DNA of 64,000 nucleotides from Pseudomonas sp. JM0905a. Its GTDB lineage: Bacteria > Pseudomonadota > Gammaproteobacteria > Pseudomonadales > Pseudomonadaceae. Where the stretch lies: the NCBI RefSeq assembly GCF_014700075.1, contig NZ_JACXBU010000008.1, forward strand, positions 1-64,000, given 5' to 3'. The position numbers and the translations under genes were made by a program. Shown here piece after piece: positions 18,477-28,325 of this stretch. Position 1 is the first letter of the stretch. Each line of letters begins with the position of its first letter. The notes under the pieces were generated by a model. The model was given only the letters and a program-made list of their open reading frames with translations, was not told the origin of the DNA and did not search any database.

Positions 18477-19202
18477 ATGAAAATCGTCAGCCGCGACCAG
18501 TGGTTCGAAGTCGAGCACTGCTACGACGGCATCAGCCTGATCAGCGAGCCATTCGTGCGGCCCTTCTACCGCTGCAACCTCTGGCACGTGCAGGGCCGCG
18601 ACAAGGACCTGCTGATCGACTCCGGCTCCGGCGTCGTCAGCCTGCGCGAACAGCTGCCCTGGCTCACCCAGCGCCCGCTGCTGGCAGTGGCCAGCCACAC
18701 CCACTTCGACCATATCGCCGGGCATCACGAATTCCCCGAGCGCCTGGTCCATCCGGCGGAAGCGGACATCCTGGCCACGCCCACGGGGGAAAACACCCTG
18801 GCGAAGGACTATGTCGGCGACGAGATGTTCGAGGCGCACCCTGACTGCCCGCTGTGCTATGCCGAATACCGCGTGAAGGCGGCGCCGGCGACGCGGCTGA
18901 TCGATGAGGGGGATGTGCTGGATCTGGGGAATCGGGTACTGGAGGTGCTGCATACCCCCGGTCATTCACCGGGTGGCATCAGCCTGTGGGAAGCGAAGAC
19001 GCAAACGCTGTTCAGCGGCGACATCATCTACGACGGCCCATTGATCGATAACGCCTACCACTCGAATCTGGACGATTACGCGAGGAGTCTCGCACGGCTG
19101 CGCAACCTTCCGGTGCGCACCGTGCATGGCGGCCACTTCCCCAGTTTCTCCGGTGCGCGCCTGCGCGAGTTGGCAGACAACTGGCTACGCGCTCACGAGT
19201 AA
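18477..19202 (+). CDS. Metallo-beta-lactamase-fold hydrolase
   Basis: A 241-residue MBL-fold protein. The zinc motif reads SHTHFDHIAGHHEF (THxHxDH-like, about residues 72-83), with additional His in LHTPGHSPGGISL (about 159) and a C-terminal HGGHFP. Many relatives are glyoxalase II-like thioesterases or lactonases; the substrate is unknown. ATG at 18477 has GGAG upstream. Its stop is 5 bp from the stop of the convergent small gene at 19208. Confidence 0.82.
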   Translation: MKIVSRDQWFEVEHCYDGISLISEPFVRPFYRCNLWHVQGRDKDLLIDSGSGVVSLREQLPWLTQRPLLAVASHTHFDHIAGHHEFPERLVHPAEADILATPTGENTLAKDYVGDEMFEAHPDCPLCYAEYRVKAAPATRLIDEGDVLDLGNRVLEVLHTPGHSPGGISLWEAKTQTLFSGDIIYDGPLIDNAYHSNLDDYARSLARLRNLPVRTVHGGHFPSFSGARLRELADNWLRAHE

Positions 19203-19207
19203 GCCGG

Positions 19208-19345
19208 TTATTTCCTCAGGCGGCGTCGCTCGGCGAGGCGACGCTGCTCTTCACTTCGGACCGGAATGGGTTGCAGGCGCGGTGCCTCGATCAGGCCCAG
19301 CGCGACACCCAATTGCCACATCCACGCTTCTAGCCGCTTTTTCAT
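19208..19345 (-). CDS. Small protein of the PA1414 type, 45 residues
   Basis: A 45-codon gene on the minus strand, starting MKKRLEAWMWQLGVALGLIE and ending in an Arg-rich tail (RRLAERRRLRK). AGGAAAGGGGG lies 5-15 bases before the ATG at 19345. An N-terminal amphipathic helix with two Trp residues suggests membrane association. It is downstream of an Anr-type promoter and two strong hairpins, and next to a PA1413-like LysR gene. That is the arrangement I recall for P. aeruginosa PA1414, whose transcript is the oxygen-responsive RNA SicX. Whether the peptide is functional, or the RNA only, is open. Confidence 0.72.
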   Translation of the reverse strand: MKKRLEAWMWQLGVALGLIEAPRLQPIPVRSEEQRRLAERRRLRK

Positions 19346-19428
19346 GCTTTACCCCCTTTCCTGGGACGATGGTCGGGTGGCCCGTGCTTCTTGGGCCACC
19401 CTCGTCTGGAGCTTAGTTGCTCCGGGCA
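19210..19428 (-). ncRNA. SicX-like oxygen-responsive RNA (candidate)
   Basis: From the predicted start near 19428 the transcript would begin with CTTGCCCGG and form two stems before the small ORF. These are GGAGC/GCTCC (19408-19423, 6-nt loop) and a perfect 9-bp stem GGGTGGCCC/GGGCCACCC (19375-19401, 9-nt loop). The promoter carries an Anr box. In P. aeruginosa SicX is an Anr-controlled RNA at the PA1414 locus. Homology is inferred from position, promoter and the encoded peptide; the 3' end is not defined. Confidence 0.62.
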
Positions 19429-19434
19429 AGATCC

Positions 19435-19475
19435 AAAATACGCTCGCCCGGAATTTTCCTACTGATCTGAATCAA
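19435..19475 (-). promoter_or_regulatory. Anr/Dnr-dependent class II promoter
   Basis: On the minus strand TTGATTCAGATCAG (19475-19462) matches the TTGAT-N4-ATCAA Anr/FNR box with one mismatch. A TATTTT -10 hexamer lies at 19440-19435. The box centre is 41-42 bp before the predicted start at about 19427-19428, the classical class II activator distance. Confidence 0.78.
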
Positions 19476-19652
19476 ACCGCTGAACGGTATACAGGAAACG
19501 TCTTACCGGATGATCGGCACTTACTTACTGAAACTCCCGTGCAATTGCCGATGTATCTCACTTCTCTCCCCAGCGACCAAGCACTCTCCTGAAGCGTGCG
19601 CCGTGCGCACCAAGCCCCTGCGAACCGGTGCACAAGCGAAACAGACTCGCTC

Positions 19653-20522
19653 TCACGACGCCTCAAGACGCCCCTGCTGCAGGTCGATCCAGGCCCGCAG
19701 ATTGGCGCCGAGCATGCCCTTGCGCCACATAAGCCAGGTGGTGGCGCGGTTGAACGGCGCGTCCAGCTGGTGAACCCGCACTTCGTCCCGTCCCGGCAGG
19801 CTGTCGAGCATCGAGCGCGGCACCAGGGCGATGCCGCCCCCGGCAATCACGCAGGCCAGCATGCTGTGGTAGGACTCGATCTCCATGGGCGGCGCCATCG
19901 GCACCCGCGAGGCCACGAACCAGCCCTCCAGGCGACGGCGGTAAGAGCAGCTCTGGCGGAAGGCGAACACCTCAAGCCCGGCCACGTCCTGTGCCGACTT
20001 CACCGGCCCGTGGGCGGCCTCGGTGATCAGCACCATTTCCTCTTCGAACAACGGCAGGCCATCCAGTTCGGCGAACTCCACCGGACCATCCACCAGGGCG
20101 GCATCCAGGCGGCCCCCGAGCAGGCCATCGAGCAATTCGCCACTGGGGGCGGTTTGCACCTGCAGGTTCACCGCCGGCCAGGTGCGGTGGTAGCGCACGA
20201 GAATGGGCGGCAGGTGGATGGCGGCGGTACTGAACATCGAGCCAATGACGAAATCCCCCGCCGGTTCACCACCGCGCAGGGCTGCTTCGGCCTCGGCCTG
20301 CAGGGCGAACATGCGCTCGGCGTAGCCCAGCATCACCTTGCCCGCCGGTGACAGGGTGAGACGCTGGCGTTCGCGGAGAAACAGCTCCACGCCCAGGCTC
20401 TCCTCCAGCTGCCGGAGGCGCGTGGACAGGTTCGATGGCACCCGGTGCAGGCGCGTTGCAGCGCGCGTGATGGAGCCTTCCTCGGCCACGGCCTGGAAGA
20501 TGCGGAGCTGGCTGAGTTCCAT
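19653..20522 (-). CDS. LysR-type regulator (PA1413-like)
   Basis: A 289-residue LysR regulator with N-terminal helix-turn-helix (LRIFQAVAEEGSITRAATRLHRVPSNLSTRLRQLE) and a substrate-binding-like C-terminal domain. It diverges from the MFS gene at 20632 with a 109-bp AT-rich gap that holds a short inverted repeat, so it probably controls that transporter and itself. The inducer is unknown. Confidence 0.85.
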   Translation of the reverse strand: MELSQLRIFQAVAEEGSITRAATRLHRVPSNLSTRLRQLEESLGVELFLRERQRLTLSPAGKVMLGYAERMFALQAEAEAALRGGEPAGDFVIGSMFSTAAIHLPPILVRYHRTWPAVNLQVQTAPSGELLDGLLGGRLDAALVDGPVEFAELDGLPLFEEEMVLITEAAHGPVKSAQDVAGLEVFAFRQSCSYRRRLEGWFVASRVPMAPPMEIESYHSMLACVIAGGGIALVPRSMLDSLPGRDEVRVHQLDAPFNRATTWLMWRKGMLGANLRAWIDLQQGRLEAS

Positions 20523-20543
20523 GGATCATCCATTCAGTTAAAG

Positions 20544-20559
20544 AGAACACATTCGTTCT
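20544..20559. promoter_or_regulatory. Possible LysR operator in the divergent LysR-MFS promoter
   Basis: AGAAC (20544-20548) and GTTCT (20555-20559) form a 16-bp inverted repeat in a very AT-rich stretch midway between the two start codons. Confidence 0.4.
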
Positions 20560-20631
20560 TTTTTATTCGTTTTTATTGAATACATCCAGCCCCTAGCATG
20601 GAATTCCGATGACCAGCACCGGAGCCTTCCC

Positions 20632-21819
20632 ATGCCAACGCTGATCCGCCTGATGGCCTGCCTGTTCGCCCTGATCGTCGCCATGGGTGTCGGTCGCTTC
20701 GCCTTGACCCCGCTGCTCCCGCACCTGATCGCCGAAGGCCAGGTGGGCCTCACCGGCGCCGGCCTGGTAGCCGCCGCCAACTACCTGGGCTACCTGGTCG
20801 GCGCCCTGGATGCCTTCTACGCCAGTTCCCCGCGCCAGGCGCGATTGCGCCTGGTGGCGGGGCTCTGGGCCACCGTGCTGCTGACCCTGGCTTCGGCGCT
20901 GGCCGAAGGCTTCTGGCCCCATGTGCTGCTGCGCTTCGCGCTGGGGGTGACCAGCGCCTGGGTGCTGGTGGTGGTCACCGGCCTCAGCCAACGCATCGCC
21001 GCCGAAGCCAACCGCCCGCGCCTGGGCAGCCTGGTATTCGCTGGTCCAGCCTTCGGGGTGATGCTGACCGGTGTGCTGGCCCTGGAAATGAACCTGCAGG
21101 GCCAGGGTTCGGCCATGCTCTGGCTGGCCTTCGGCATTCTGGCCCTGCTGCTGACCCTGGTTACCCATCCGTTGCTGCCCCGCCCGCAAGCGGCCGCCGT
21201 GGCGGCGAGCCAACCCGCCCGGCAGCGACCCCGTGCCCTGTATGCGCTGCTCGCTGCCTATGGCCTGGTGGGCCTGGGTTACATCATCCCCGCCACCTTC
21301 CTTTCGCAGATGGCTGCGGCGCGCTTCCACGGCCAATGGCAGGCAGACCTGTTCTGGCCGGCCTTCGGTCTGGCGGCGGCCGTTGGCGTGGTGCTGGTCA
21401 GCCTGCGTCGTCAGCGTCCCGGCGGCGCCCGTCGCTGGCTGGTGATCGCGCTCTGGCTGCAGGCAGCGGGCACCCTCGCCTGCGCGCTACCGGGCATGGC
21501 CGGATTGGTGCTGGGTGTGATCCTCAGCGGCGGGCCCTTCCTCGCCGGGATGCAACTGGTGATGCAGTACGCTAGTGAACTGGACCCGCAGGGCCATAGC
21601 CGTAACGTCGGCCTGCTGACCGCTGCCTTCGCCCTGGGGCAACTGGCCGGCCCGCTGCTGGCGGCCGCCAGCAGCTATTTCAGCGGCGATCTGCAGCCCG
21701 CACTCTATGTGGCCGGGGCGGGGCTGATGTTGGCGGGGGGATTGATGATACGGACTTGGGATCGGAAACCTGTGGGGGCGAATTCATTCGCTAAGCAGGC
21801 CGAAAGCCTGCCCCATTGA
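20632..21819 (+). CDS. MFS transporter, YbfB/YjiJ family, with REP-encoded C-terminus
   Basis: A 395-residue membrane protein with about 12 helices (early motif VAMGVGRFALTPLLPHLIAE) of the YbfB/YjiJ group. The last 15 residues ([15 protein letters not shown], from 21772) and the stop codon are encoded by the REP pair that begins at 21772, so the natural C-terminus has been replaced or extended by repeat DNA. The partner LysR gene lies divergent. Substrate unknown. Confidence 0.82.
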   Translation: MPTLIRLMACLFALIVAMGVGRFALTPLLPHLIAEGQVGLTGAGLVAAANYLGYLVGALDAFYASSPRQARLRLVAGLWATVLLTLASALAEGFWPHVLLRFALGVTSAWVLVVVTGLSQRIAAEANRPRLGSLVFAGPAFGVMLTGVLALEMNLQGQGSAMLWLAFGILALLLTLVTHPLLPRPQAAAVAASQPARQRPRALYALLAAYGLVGLGYIIPATFLSQMAAARFHGQWQADLFWPAFGLAAAVGVVLVSLRRQRPGGARRWLVIALWLQAAGTLACALPGMAGLVLGVILSGGPFLAGMQLVMQYASELDPQGHSRNVGLLTAAFALGQLAGPLLAAASSYFSGDLQPALYVAGAGLMLAGGLMIRTWDRKPVGANSFAKQAESLPH

Positions 21820-21867
21820 GGTTGAAGGGCTGCTACGCAGCCCTTCGCGAATGAATTCGCCCCCACA
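21772..21867. repeat. REP pair overlapping the MFS 3' end
   Basis: GTGGGGGCGAATTCATTCGC at 21772 to the complementary half ending 21867. The first half is translated as the end of the upstream protein. Confidence 0.85.
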
Positions 21868-21894
21868 AAAGGCAGGCACCAGCCAGGAGAGCAT

Positions 21895-22976
21895 CTAGGT
21901 CCCCGTCTTGATCTTGGTCCAGGTGCGGGTACGGATGCGTTCCAGCTTCGGCGGCAGCATCTCCACCGAGAACAGCTTGGCCTGCACCTCGGCTGGCGGG
22001 TAGACGTTGGGGTTGTCGCGCAGCTCGGCCGAGGTCAACGCATCGGCCGCCTGGTTGGGGTTGGCATAGGCGACATGGTCGGAAATGGGCGCGACGACTT
22101 CGGGTTGCAGCAGGTAGTTGAGGAAGGCATGGGCCTGCTCGACGTTCTTCGCGTCCTTCGGAATAGCCAGCACATCGAACCAGGCCGCGGTGCCTTCCTT
22201 GGGAATGCGGTACTCCACCTTTACCCCATTGCCGGCTTCCTTGGCCCGAGCGGCGGCCTGCATGGCACCGCCCGACCAGGCCAGGGCCACACAGACTTCA
22301 CCGTTGGCGAGGTCGGTGACGAACTTCGACGAGCTGAAGTAGGTGATGTTCGGCCGGAGTTCGGCCAACAGCGCCTCGGCCTTCTGGTAGTCCTCGGGGT
22401 TGCGGCTGTTGGGCGACAGGCCCAGGTAGTGCAGCACTTCCGGAATCACTTCGGTGGGCGAGTCGAGGAAGGCGACGCCGCACTGCTTGAGCTTGGCCAG
22501 GTTGTCCGGGTTGAAGATCAGCTCCCAGGAATCCACCGGCGCGTTCTCGCCGAGCACCGCCTTCACCTTGTCGACGTTGTAGGCGATGCCGTTGGTGCCC
22601 CACATGTAGGGCATCACGTACTGGTTGCCCGGGTCCTTGGCGGCCAGCACCTTGAGCAGCGCCGGGTTGAGGTTCTTCCAGTTGGGCAGCTTGCTCTTGT
22701 CCAACGGCTGGAATACACCGGCCTTCATGTAGTTGGGCAGGAAGCCGTCGCTGGGCACCACCAGGTCGTAGCCGGAATGGCCGGACAGCAGCTTGGCCTC
22801 CAGCACTTCGTTGCTGTCGTAGACGTCGTACTGGGGCTTGATGCCGGAGGCGGCCTGGAAGTCCTTCAGGGTGTTCGGGCCGATGTAGTCGAACCAGTTG
22901 TAGATGCGTACTTCCGGCTCGGCGACAGCGTACAGCGAGGCGCCCAGCAGGGCCCCCGCCAACAGGATGCGGGCCT

Positions 22977-22980
<4 letters not shown>
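21895..22980 (-). CDS. Polyamine ABC transporter binding protein (PotF/SpuD-like), orphan
   Basis: A 361-residue periplasmic protein. Signal peptide MKARILLAGALLGASLYAVA is followed by VRIYNWFDYIGPNTLKDFQ, and YDVYDSNEVLEAKLLSG matches putrescine/spermidine-binding proteins. ATG at 22980 overlaps the previous gene stop (ATGA), so it is co-translated with the acetylpolyamine amidohydrolase. No permease or ATPase lies next to it; it may feed a transporter encoded elsewhere or act as a sensor. The pairing matches the PA1409-PA1410 arrangement as I recall it. Confidence 0.86.
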
Positions 22981-24017
<1,037 letters not shown>

Positions 24018-24095
24018 GGAGGGCACCTCATCTGGGTCTTGTTATTGGTGAGGGGATTCTGTGCGTGTTGGGGTGGTTTTGCGCAGTGGTGGCCG

Positions 24096-24134
24096 TGGCC
24101 AATAGGGGATCAATATGGCCAATATTAATGGCCA
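24096..24134. promoter_or_regulatory. Direct-repeat operator cluster upstream of the acetylpolyamine operon
   Basis: TGGCCAATA occurs at 24096-24104 and 24116-24124, exactly 20 bp apart, and TGGCCA again at 24129-24134. Direct repeats with about two-helical-turn spacing are typical of AraC-family sites, and an AraC regulator gene lies just upstream (24370-25389). Confidence 0.5.
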
Positions 24135-24170
24135 GTAAACCCTACCATGCCGCCGCGCCTCATCCGCCCC

Positions 24171-24346
24171 CGTAGGTTGTGACTGACCTACGCGAAGCCC
24201 AACATCCTGGCTCGCCGGTGACTCCGCTGTTGGACTTCGCTGCGCTCGCGGAACGCCGCCCGACCCAACCTACAGGCAAGGGAGCCAATCCGACACCAGA
24301 TAGGGCGGACCTGCGGTCCGCTTGGCGATTGAAATCGCCCCTACAG
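24171..24346. repeat. GTAGGTTG palindrome and half REP
   Basis: A GTAGGTTG-family element spans 24171-24274, followed by a half REP at 24301-24346 ending GCGATTGAAATCGCCCCTAC. With the operator cluster this accounts for the gene-free stretch 24018-24369. Confidence 0.75.
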
Positions 24347-24369
24347 CTTCTCCCTGCCCCTCCTCGCCA

Positions 24370-25389
24370 CTAACCCCGGAAATGACTCGGCGGCTGGCCG
24401 CTCCAGCGTTGGAAGGCGTGACGCAGGCTGGCGGTTTCGCTGAAGCCGAGCGCCTCGGCGATGCGGTAGATGGGGATGTCGCCCTGCTGGAGCATTTCCT
24501 TGGCGCGGGTGAAGCGCAGTTCGTCCAGCAGTTGCTGGTAGCTGGTTTGCTGTTGGGCCAGGTGGCGACGCAGGCTGCGCGAGGAGCAGTTCATCTGCTT
24601 GGCCAGTTCCTCCAGCCCCGGCGGGTCGGCCAGGCGGGCGGCGAGCAGGCCGCGCACTCGTTCCAGCCAGGCGCGGCGGGCGGCGAACTCGACGTTCTGC
24701 CGGCGACATTGTTCGAGCATTTCCTTGTGGGTCACCGGGTCGGCAAGCGGCAGACGGCGGGTCAGCCAGGCGGCGTCGAAACCGATGGCGCTGCGGCTCG
24801 CGCCGAAGCTCACCGGGCAACCGAATCCCCGCACGTAAGGCCGCGCCATGCCACTGCCCGAGGGATAGTCCACCTGCACCCCGTGCAACGGCAGGGGCTG
24901 GCCCAGCAGGTCGGCGAAGGTGACCTTGAGCGAGCCCAGGCAGACTTCGGTGTTGAACGCCCGCAGCGACTCGTCCTCGCTGTAACCGGCAGCGGTGAGC
25001 CAGGCGATGTCGCCCTCCTGCTCCAGCGCCAGGCGGAAATAGGTACCGAGCAGCACCGGGTAGCTCAGGCCAACGCGCAAGGCCTCGCCGAAGGTGGGCG
25101 CCGACAGCATGGCGTAGCCCAGCAGGCCGTAGGCGGAGATGCGGGTGCGCAGGCCTAGGGCCAGGCCCAAGGCCGGGCGCGGCGCCAGGCGCACGGCGTT
25201 GGCGTAGACCTGCTGCTCCTGTTCCGGGTTGACCAGCTTCTGCAGTTCGGCGAGGTCCTGTTCGCTGATGCCGCTGCCGGCCAGCAGGTCGCAGGCAGCG
25301 ATGCCCTCTTCCTGCAACAGCGCCACGGTGAGCGCCGACATGTGCAGGGAATTGAGCCAGGTGGCGCGGGAGAAGGTGTGCTCGACCAT
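24370..25389 (-). CDS. AraC-family transcriptional regulator
   Basis: A 339-residue regulator of the arabinose-binding-type N-terminal domain class. The C-terminal double helix-turn-helix is clear: DPPGLEELAKQMNCSSRSLRRHLAQQQTSY and IAEALGFSETASLRHAFQRWSGQPPSHFR. It starts 5 bp after the aceK stop, so it may be co-transcribed with aceK. The next genes downstream are the acetylpolyamine operon, whose leader has direct repeats of the AraC type, making that operon a plausible target. Confidence 0.85.
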   Translation of the reverse strand: MVEHTFSRATWLNSLHMSALTVALLQEEGIAACDLLAGSGISEQDLAELQKLVNPEQEQQVYANAVRLAPRPALGLALGLRTRISAYGLLGYAMLSAPTFGEALRVGLSYPVLLGTYFRLALEQEGDIAWLTAAGYSEDESLRAFNTEVCLGSLKVTFADLLGQPLPLHGVQVDYPSGSGMARPYVRGFGCPVSFGASRSAIGFDAAWLTRRLPLADPVTHKEMLEQCRRQNVEFAARRAWLERVRGLLAARLADPPGLEELAKQMNCSSRSLRRHLAQQQTSYQQLLDELRFTRAKEMLQQGDIPIYRIAEALGFSETASLRHAFQRWSGQPPSHFRG

Positions 25390-25394
25390 GATCC

Positions 25395-27131
25395 TTACTG
25401 GATGGCCTCGGTGAGTTCTCGTTCCTGGCGTCGATAGGGGAAGACGTCGATCACCTTGCCTGAGCGGATGGCAGCCTGCAGGGACTTCCAGTACTCGGCG
25501 TCATAGAGCTCGCCATGGAGCTTGGCGAACAGCCGGCGCTGGCCGATGTCGGCGAAGAGAAAGCGCGGGAATTCCTCGGGGAAGACGTCGTTGGGCGCCA
25601 CCGAATACCAGGGCTCGGCGGACATCTCGTCCTCCGGGTAACGCGGCGGCGGGATGACGCGGAAGTTCACCTCAGTGAGGTAGCAGATCTCGTCGTAGTC
25701 GTAGAACACCACGCGGCCGTGGCGGGTGACGCCGAAGTTCTTCAGCAGCATGTCGCCGGGGAAGATGTTCGCCGCCGCCAGCTGCTTGATGGCCAGGCCG
25801 TAGTCGTAAAGCGCCTCGTGCACCTGGGCGTCGCTGGCGCTTTCCAGGTAGATGTTCAGCGGCGTCATGCGGCGCTCGGTCCAGCAGTGACGGATCAGCA
25901 CCACGTCACCCTCCAGCGCCACGGTGGACGGCGCCACCTCCAGCAGTTCGGCCAGGCAGTCCGGGTCGAACTTGGACCTGGGGAAACGGAAGTCGGCGAA
26001 CTCCTGGGTATCGGCCATGCGCCCTACCCGGTCGACGTTCTTCACCAGGCGGTACTTCTCGATCACGGTGTTGCGGTCCACGGTCTTGGCGTGGGCGAAG
26101 CGGTCCTTGATGATCTTGAACACGGTGTTGAAGCCCGGCAGCGTGAACACGCTCATCACCATGCCGCGCACGCCGGGCGCCATGATGAAGCGGTCGTCAG
26201 TGTTTGCCAGGTGGTTGATCAGCGCGCGGTAGAACTCCGACTTGCCGTGCTTGTAGAAGCCGATGGAGGTGTACAGCTCGGCAATGTGCTTGCCCGGCAG
26301 GATGCGCTTGAGGAAGCCGACGAACTCGGCGGGCACGGCCACGTCCACCATGAAGTAGGAACGGGTGAAGGAGAAGATGATCGACACTTCCGCTTCGTCG
26401 GTGATCACCGCGTCGGCCTGGATGCCGCGCCCCTCACGGTGCAGCAGCGGCAGCACCAGCGGCCATTGCTCGTCGCGGGTGTAGATGCGCCCCACCAGGT
26501 ACGCGCCCTTGTTGCGGTACAGCGGCGAGGCGAAGAGTTCGATACACAGTTCCGGGTCCTTGCAGACCCAGTCCGGCAGGTTCTCGCGCAGCTGGGCTTC
26601 GAGGCGCTCCAGGTCGCCGGCGCGGTCGTCATAGGGCACATCGAAACGGAAGTCATCGAGCACCGCCGAGAGCGCCGCATGCAGCCGGCCTGCGGGGCGG
26701 TAGCTGCGGGTCTGGGGGGCACGCTCGTGGGCGCGCAGCGAAGGCCGGGTGGTGTGGATGAACATACAGCCGTCGCTGATCAGGTCGTGGCTGAACAGGC
26801 TGCAGAAAATCGAGTTGTACCAGGTCTCGGACAGCTCATCGTCAAGGCGCAGGTCGATCAGGCCGATATAGGCGCTTTTCACCAGGGGCCAGAGCTGCAC
26901 GTCCAGCAACTCGTCCACTGCGTAGACCGCGCGCAGCCGTTCGCTGGTTTCACCGACCTTCACCTCGTAGAGGGCGATCCGCTCCGCCGCCGCAAGTTGC
27001 GTGGCCTGCCACTGTGCCTCCTCGAAGCGGGCGCGGGCGCCGTCGGTGATCTGGCGGAAATGCTCACGGTAATCATCGAAACCTTCGAGGATCAGTCGGG
27101 CGATGCCTTCGGCCGGCCATTGCTGCGCCAT
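25395..27131 (-). CDS. aceK: Isocitrate dehydrogenase kinase/phosphatase
   Basis: A 578-residue AceK. Diagnostic segments include [15 protein letters not shown] near the N-terminus, the ATP-site region [17 protein letters not shown] (about 323) and the C-terminal kinase-like motif [21 protein letters not shown] (about 460). The enzyme switches isocitrate dehydrogenase between phosphorylated and active forms, directing carbon to the glyoxylate bypass during growth on acetate or fatty acids. Length and start are as expected. No glyoxylate-cycle genes are adjacent, as in other Pseudomonas. Confidence 0.95.
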   Translation of the reverse strand: MAQQWPAEGIARLILEGFDDYREHFRQITDGARARFEEAQWQATQLAAAERIALYEVKVGETSERLRAVYAVDELLDVQLWPLVKSAYIGLIDLRLDDELSETWYNSIFCSLFSHDLISDGCMFIHTTRPSLRAHERAPQTRSYRPAGRLHAALSAVLDDFRFDVPYDDRAGDLERLEAQLRENLPDWVCKDPELCIELFASPLYRNKGAYLVGRIYTRDEQWPLVLPLLHREGRGIQADAVITDEAEVSIIFSFTRSYFMVDVAVPAEFVGFLKRILPGKHIAELYTSIGFYKHGKSEFYRALINHLANTDDRFIMAPGVRGMVMSVFTLPGFNTVFKIIKDRFAHAKTVDRNTVIEKYRLVKNVDRVGRMADTQEFADFRFPRSKFDPDCLAELLEVAPSTVALEGDVVLIRHCWTERRMTPLNIYLESASDAQVHEALYDYGLAIKQLAAANIFPGDMLLKNFGVTRHGRVVFYDYDEICYLTEVNFRVIPPPRYPEDEMSAEPWYSVAPNDVFPEEFPRFLFADIGQRRLFAKLHGELYDAEYWKSLQAAIRSGKVIDVFPYRRQERELTEAIQ

Positions 27132-27191
27132 GGAATTGTTCTCGGCTGCGGTGACGGGAAAGCCGAGCTTATCCAGAAAAAATTGCGCGTT

Positions 27192-27287
27192 GTAGGGGCG
27201 AATTCATTCGCCAAGGGCAGCGCAGCGGCCCCTTTACCCCTCAGGGGCAGACCTGCGGTCTGCTTGGCGATTGAAATCGCCCCTACA
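27192..27287. repeat. REP pair at the left edge of the duplicated module
   Basis: Begins GTAGGGGCGAATTCATTCGC and ends GAAATCGCCCCTACAG. It lies 3743 bp before the REP pair at 30935; orientation of the two halves is opposite to that pair. Confidence 0.85.
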
Positions 27288-27303
27288 GAAAAGCCTCCTT
27301 CCC

Positions 27304-28218
27304 CTAGGCAATTCCCTTCTCCCGCATGTACCCCTCCAGCATCTCGATGAACACCCGGACCTTGCGGGTGCGACGGCGATGCGCCAGGTAGAGGACATGA
27401 ACCCAGGGGCCGAAGGCGTCGGGCTCCAGCTCGTAGTCGGTCAACACGCGCACGAGTTGGCCGCTGGCCAGGTAGGGCGCGGCGCTCCATTGCGGCATCA
27501 CCTGCAAACCGTGGCCGGCCAGCAGGCAGGCGAGCAGGAAGTCGTAGTTGTCGCTGGCCATTCGCGGCACGGGTTGCGGCAGGCGTATGCGCTCGCCGTC
27601 GCGCCGCAGCCACCAGAAGTGCCGGTGGAGCAGAGGGTGCTGGAAGATCAGCCAGTCATGCTGCAGGTAGGTTTCCAGGGTCACCGGCACCCCCTTGCGC
27701 TGCAGATAACCGGGGCTGCTGCACAGGTAGATGCGGTTCGCCGTCAGCGGCCTGGCGATCAGCCCCGGCAGGTCGGTGGGACCGTCACGCAGGGCAAGGT
27801 CGTAACCACCGTCGATCAGGTCGACGAAGGCATCGTTCAAGTCCACCTCCAGGCGCACCTGGGGGTGGGCATCCATGAAGCGGCAACAGACCTCATTGAG
27901 AAACGCCGGGCCGAAGGATGGCGGCGCGGTGAGGCGCAGGGTTCCGCGCAGTTCGTGCTGCAACTGGTCCACTTCCTCGCTGGCCAGTTGCAGTTGCATC
28001 AACGCCTGCCGGGCGCCCTCCAGGTAGATATGCCCGGCTTCGGTCAGCGCCATGCGTCGGGTGGTGCGTTCGAACAGCCGCACGCCCAGCTCGTTTTCCA
28101 AATGCCCTACCGCCTTGGTCAAGGCTGAAGGCGTCTTGCCGAGCTGTTCGGCGGCGCGGCTGAAGCTGCCGTATTCGGCAGTGGCGACGAACATGGTGAG
28201 CGCGCTGAGCTTGTCCAT
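27304..28218 (-). CDS. LysR-type regulator, module copy 1
   Basis: A 304-residue LysR regulator. The N-terminal helix-turn-helix starts MDKLSALTMFVATAEYGSF, with RAAEQLGKTPSALTKAV as recognition helix region. It diverges from the amidohydrolase gene at 28326 and is closely related to the regulator at 31049-31966. A strong inverted repeat lies in the 107-bp gap. Likely role: control of the adjacent amidohydrolase and porin genes in response to the substrate. Confidence 0.85.
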   Translation of the reverse strand: MDKLSALTMFVATAEYGSFSRAAEQLGKTPSALTKAVGHLENELGVRLFERTTRRMALTEAGHIYLEGARQALMQLQLASEEVDQLQHELRGTLRLTAPPSFGPAFLNEVCCRFMDAHPQVRLEVDLNDAFVDLIDGGYDLALRDGPTDLPGLIARPLTANRIYLCSSPGYLQRKGVPVTLETYLQHDWLIFQHPLLHRHFWWLRRDGERIRLPQPVPRMASDNYDFLLACLLAGHGLQVMPQWSAAPYLASGQLVRVLTDYELEPDAFGPWVHVLYLAHRRRTRKVRVFIEMLEGYMREKGIA

Positions 28219-28223
28219 CTATC

Positions 28224-28257
28224 TGTTCCGGTTCGGCACAAAAGTTGTGCGAGAACA
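28224..28257. promoter_or_regulatory. Nested inverted repeats in the divergent promoter of module copy 1
   Basis: GCACAA (28236-28241) and TTGTGC (28245-28250) form a 15-bp palindrome. It is flanked by TGTTC (28224-28228) and GAACA (28253-28257), giving nested symmetry, a good LysR operator candidate. The palindrome is not kept in copy 2. Confidence 0.5.
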
Positions 28258-28303
28258 TAGCATTCTGCCGCTTCACCGGCTTGGTTAGGCTCACCGCCAG
28301 ACC

Positions 28304-28311
28304 AACAAGAA
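28304..28311 (+). promoter_or_regulatory. Crc/Hfq-type CA motif, amidohydrolase copy 1
   Basis: AACAAGAA matches AANAANAA and begins 22 bp before the ATG at 28326. Copy 2 has AATAAAAA at the same distance. Confidence 0.45.
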
Positions 28312-28325
28312 CCGGAAATCACCCG

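Noticed and set aside
19126-19592. Plus-strand ORFs over the small-RNA locus
   Set aside because: They are antisense to the Anr promoter, the hairpins and the 45-codon ORF; no ribosome sites seen.
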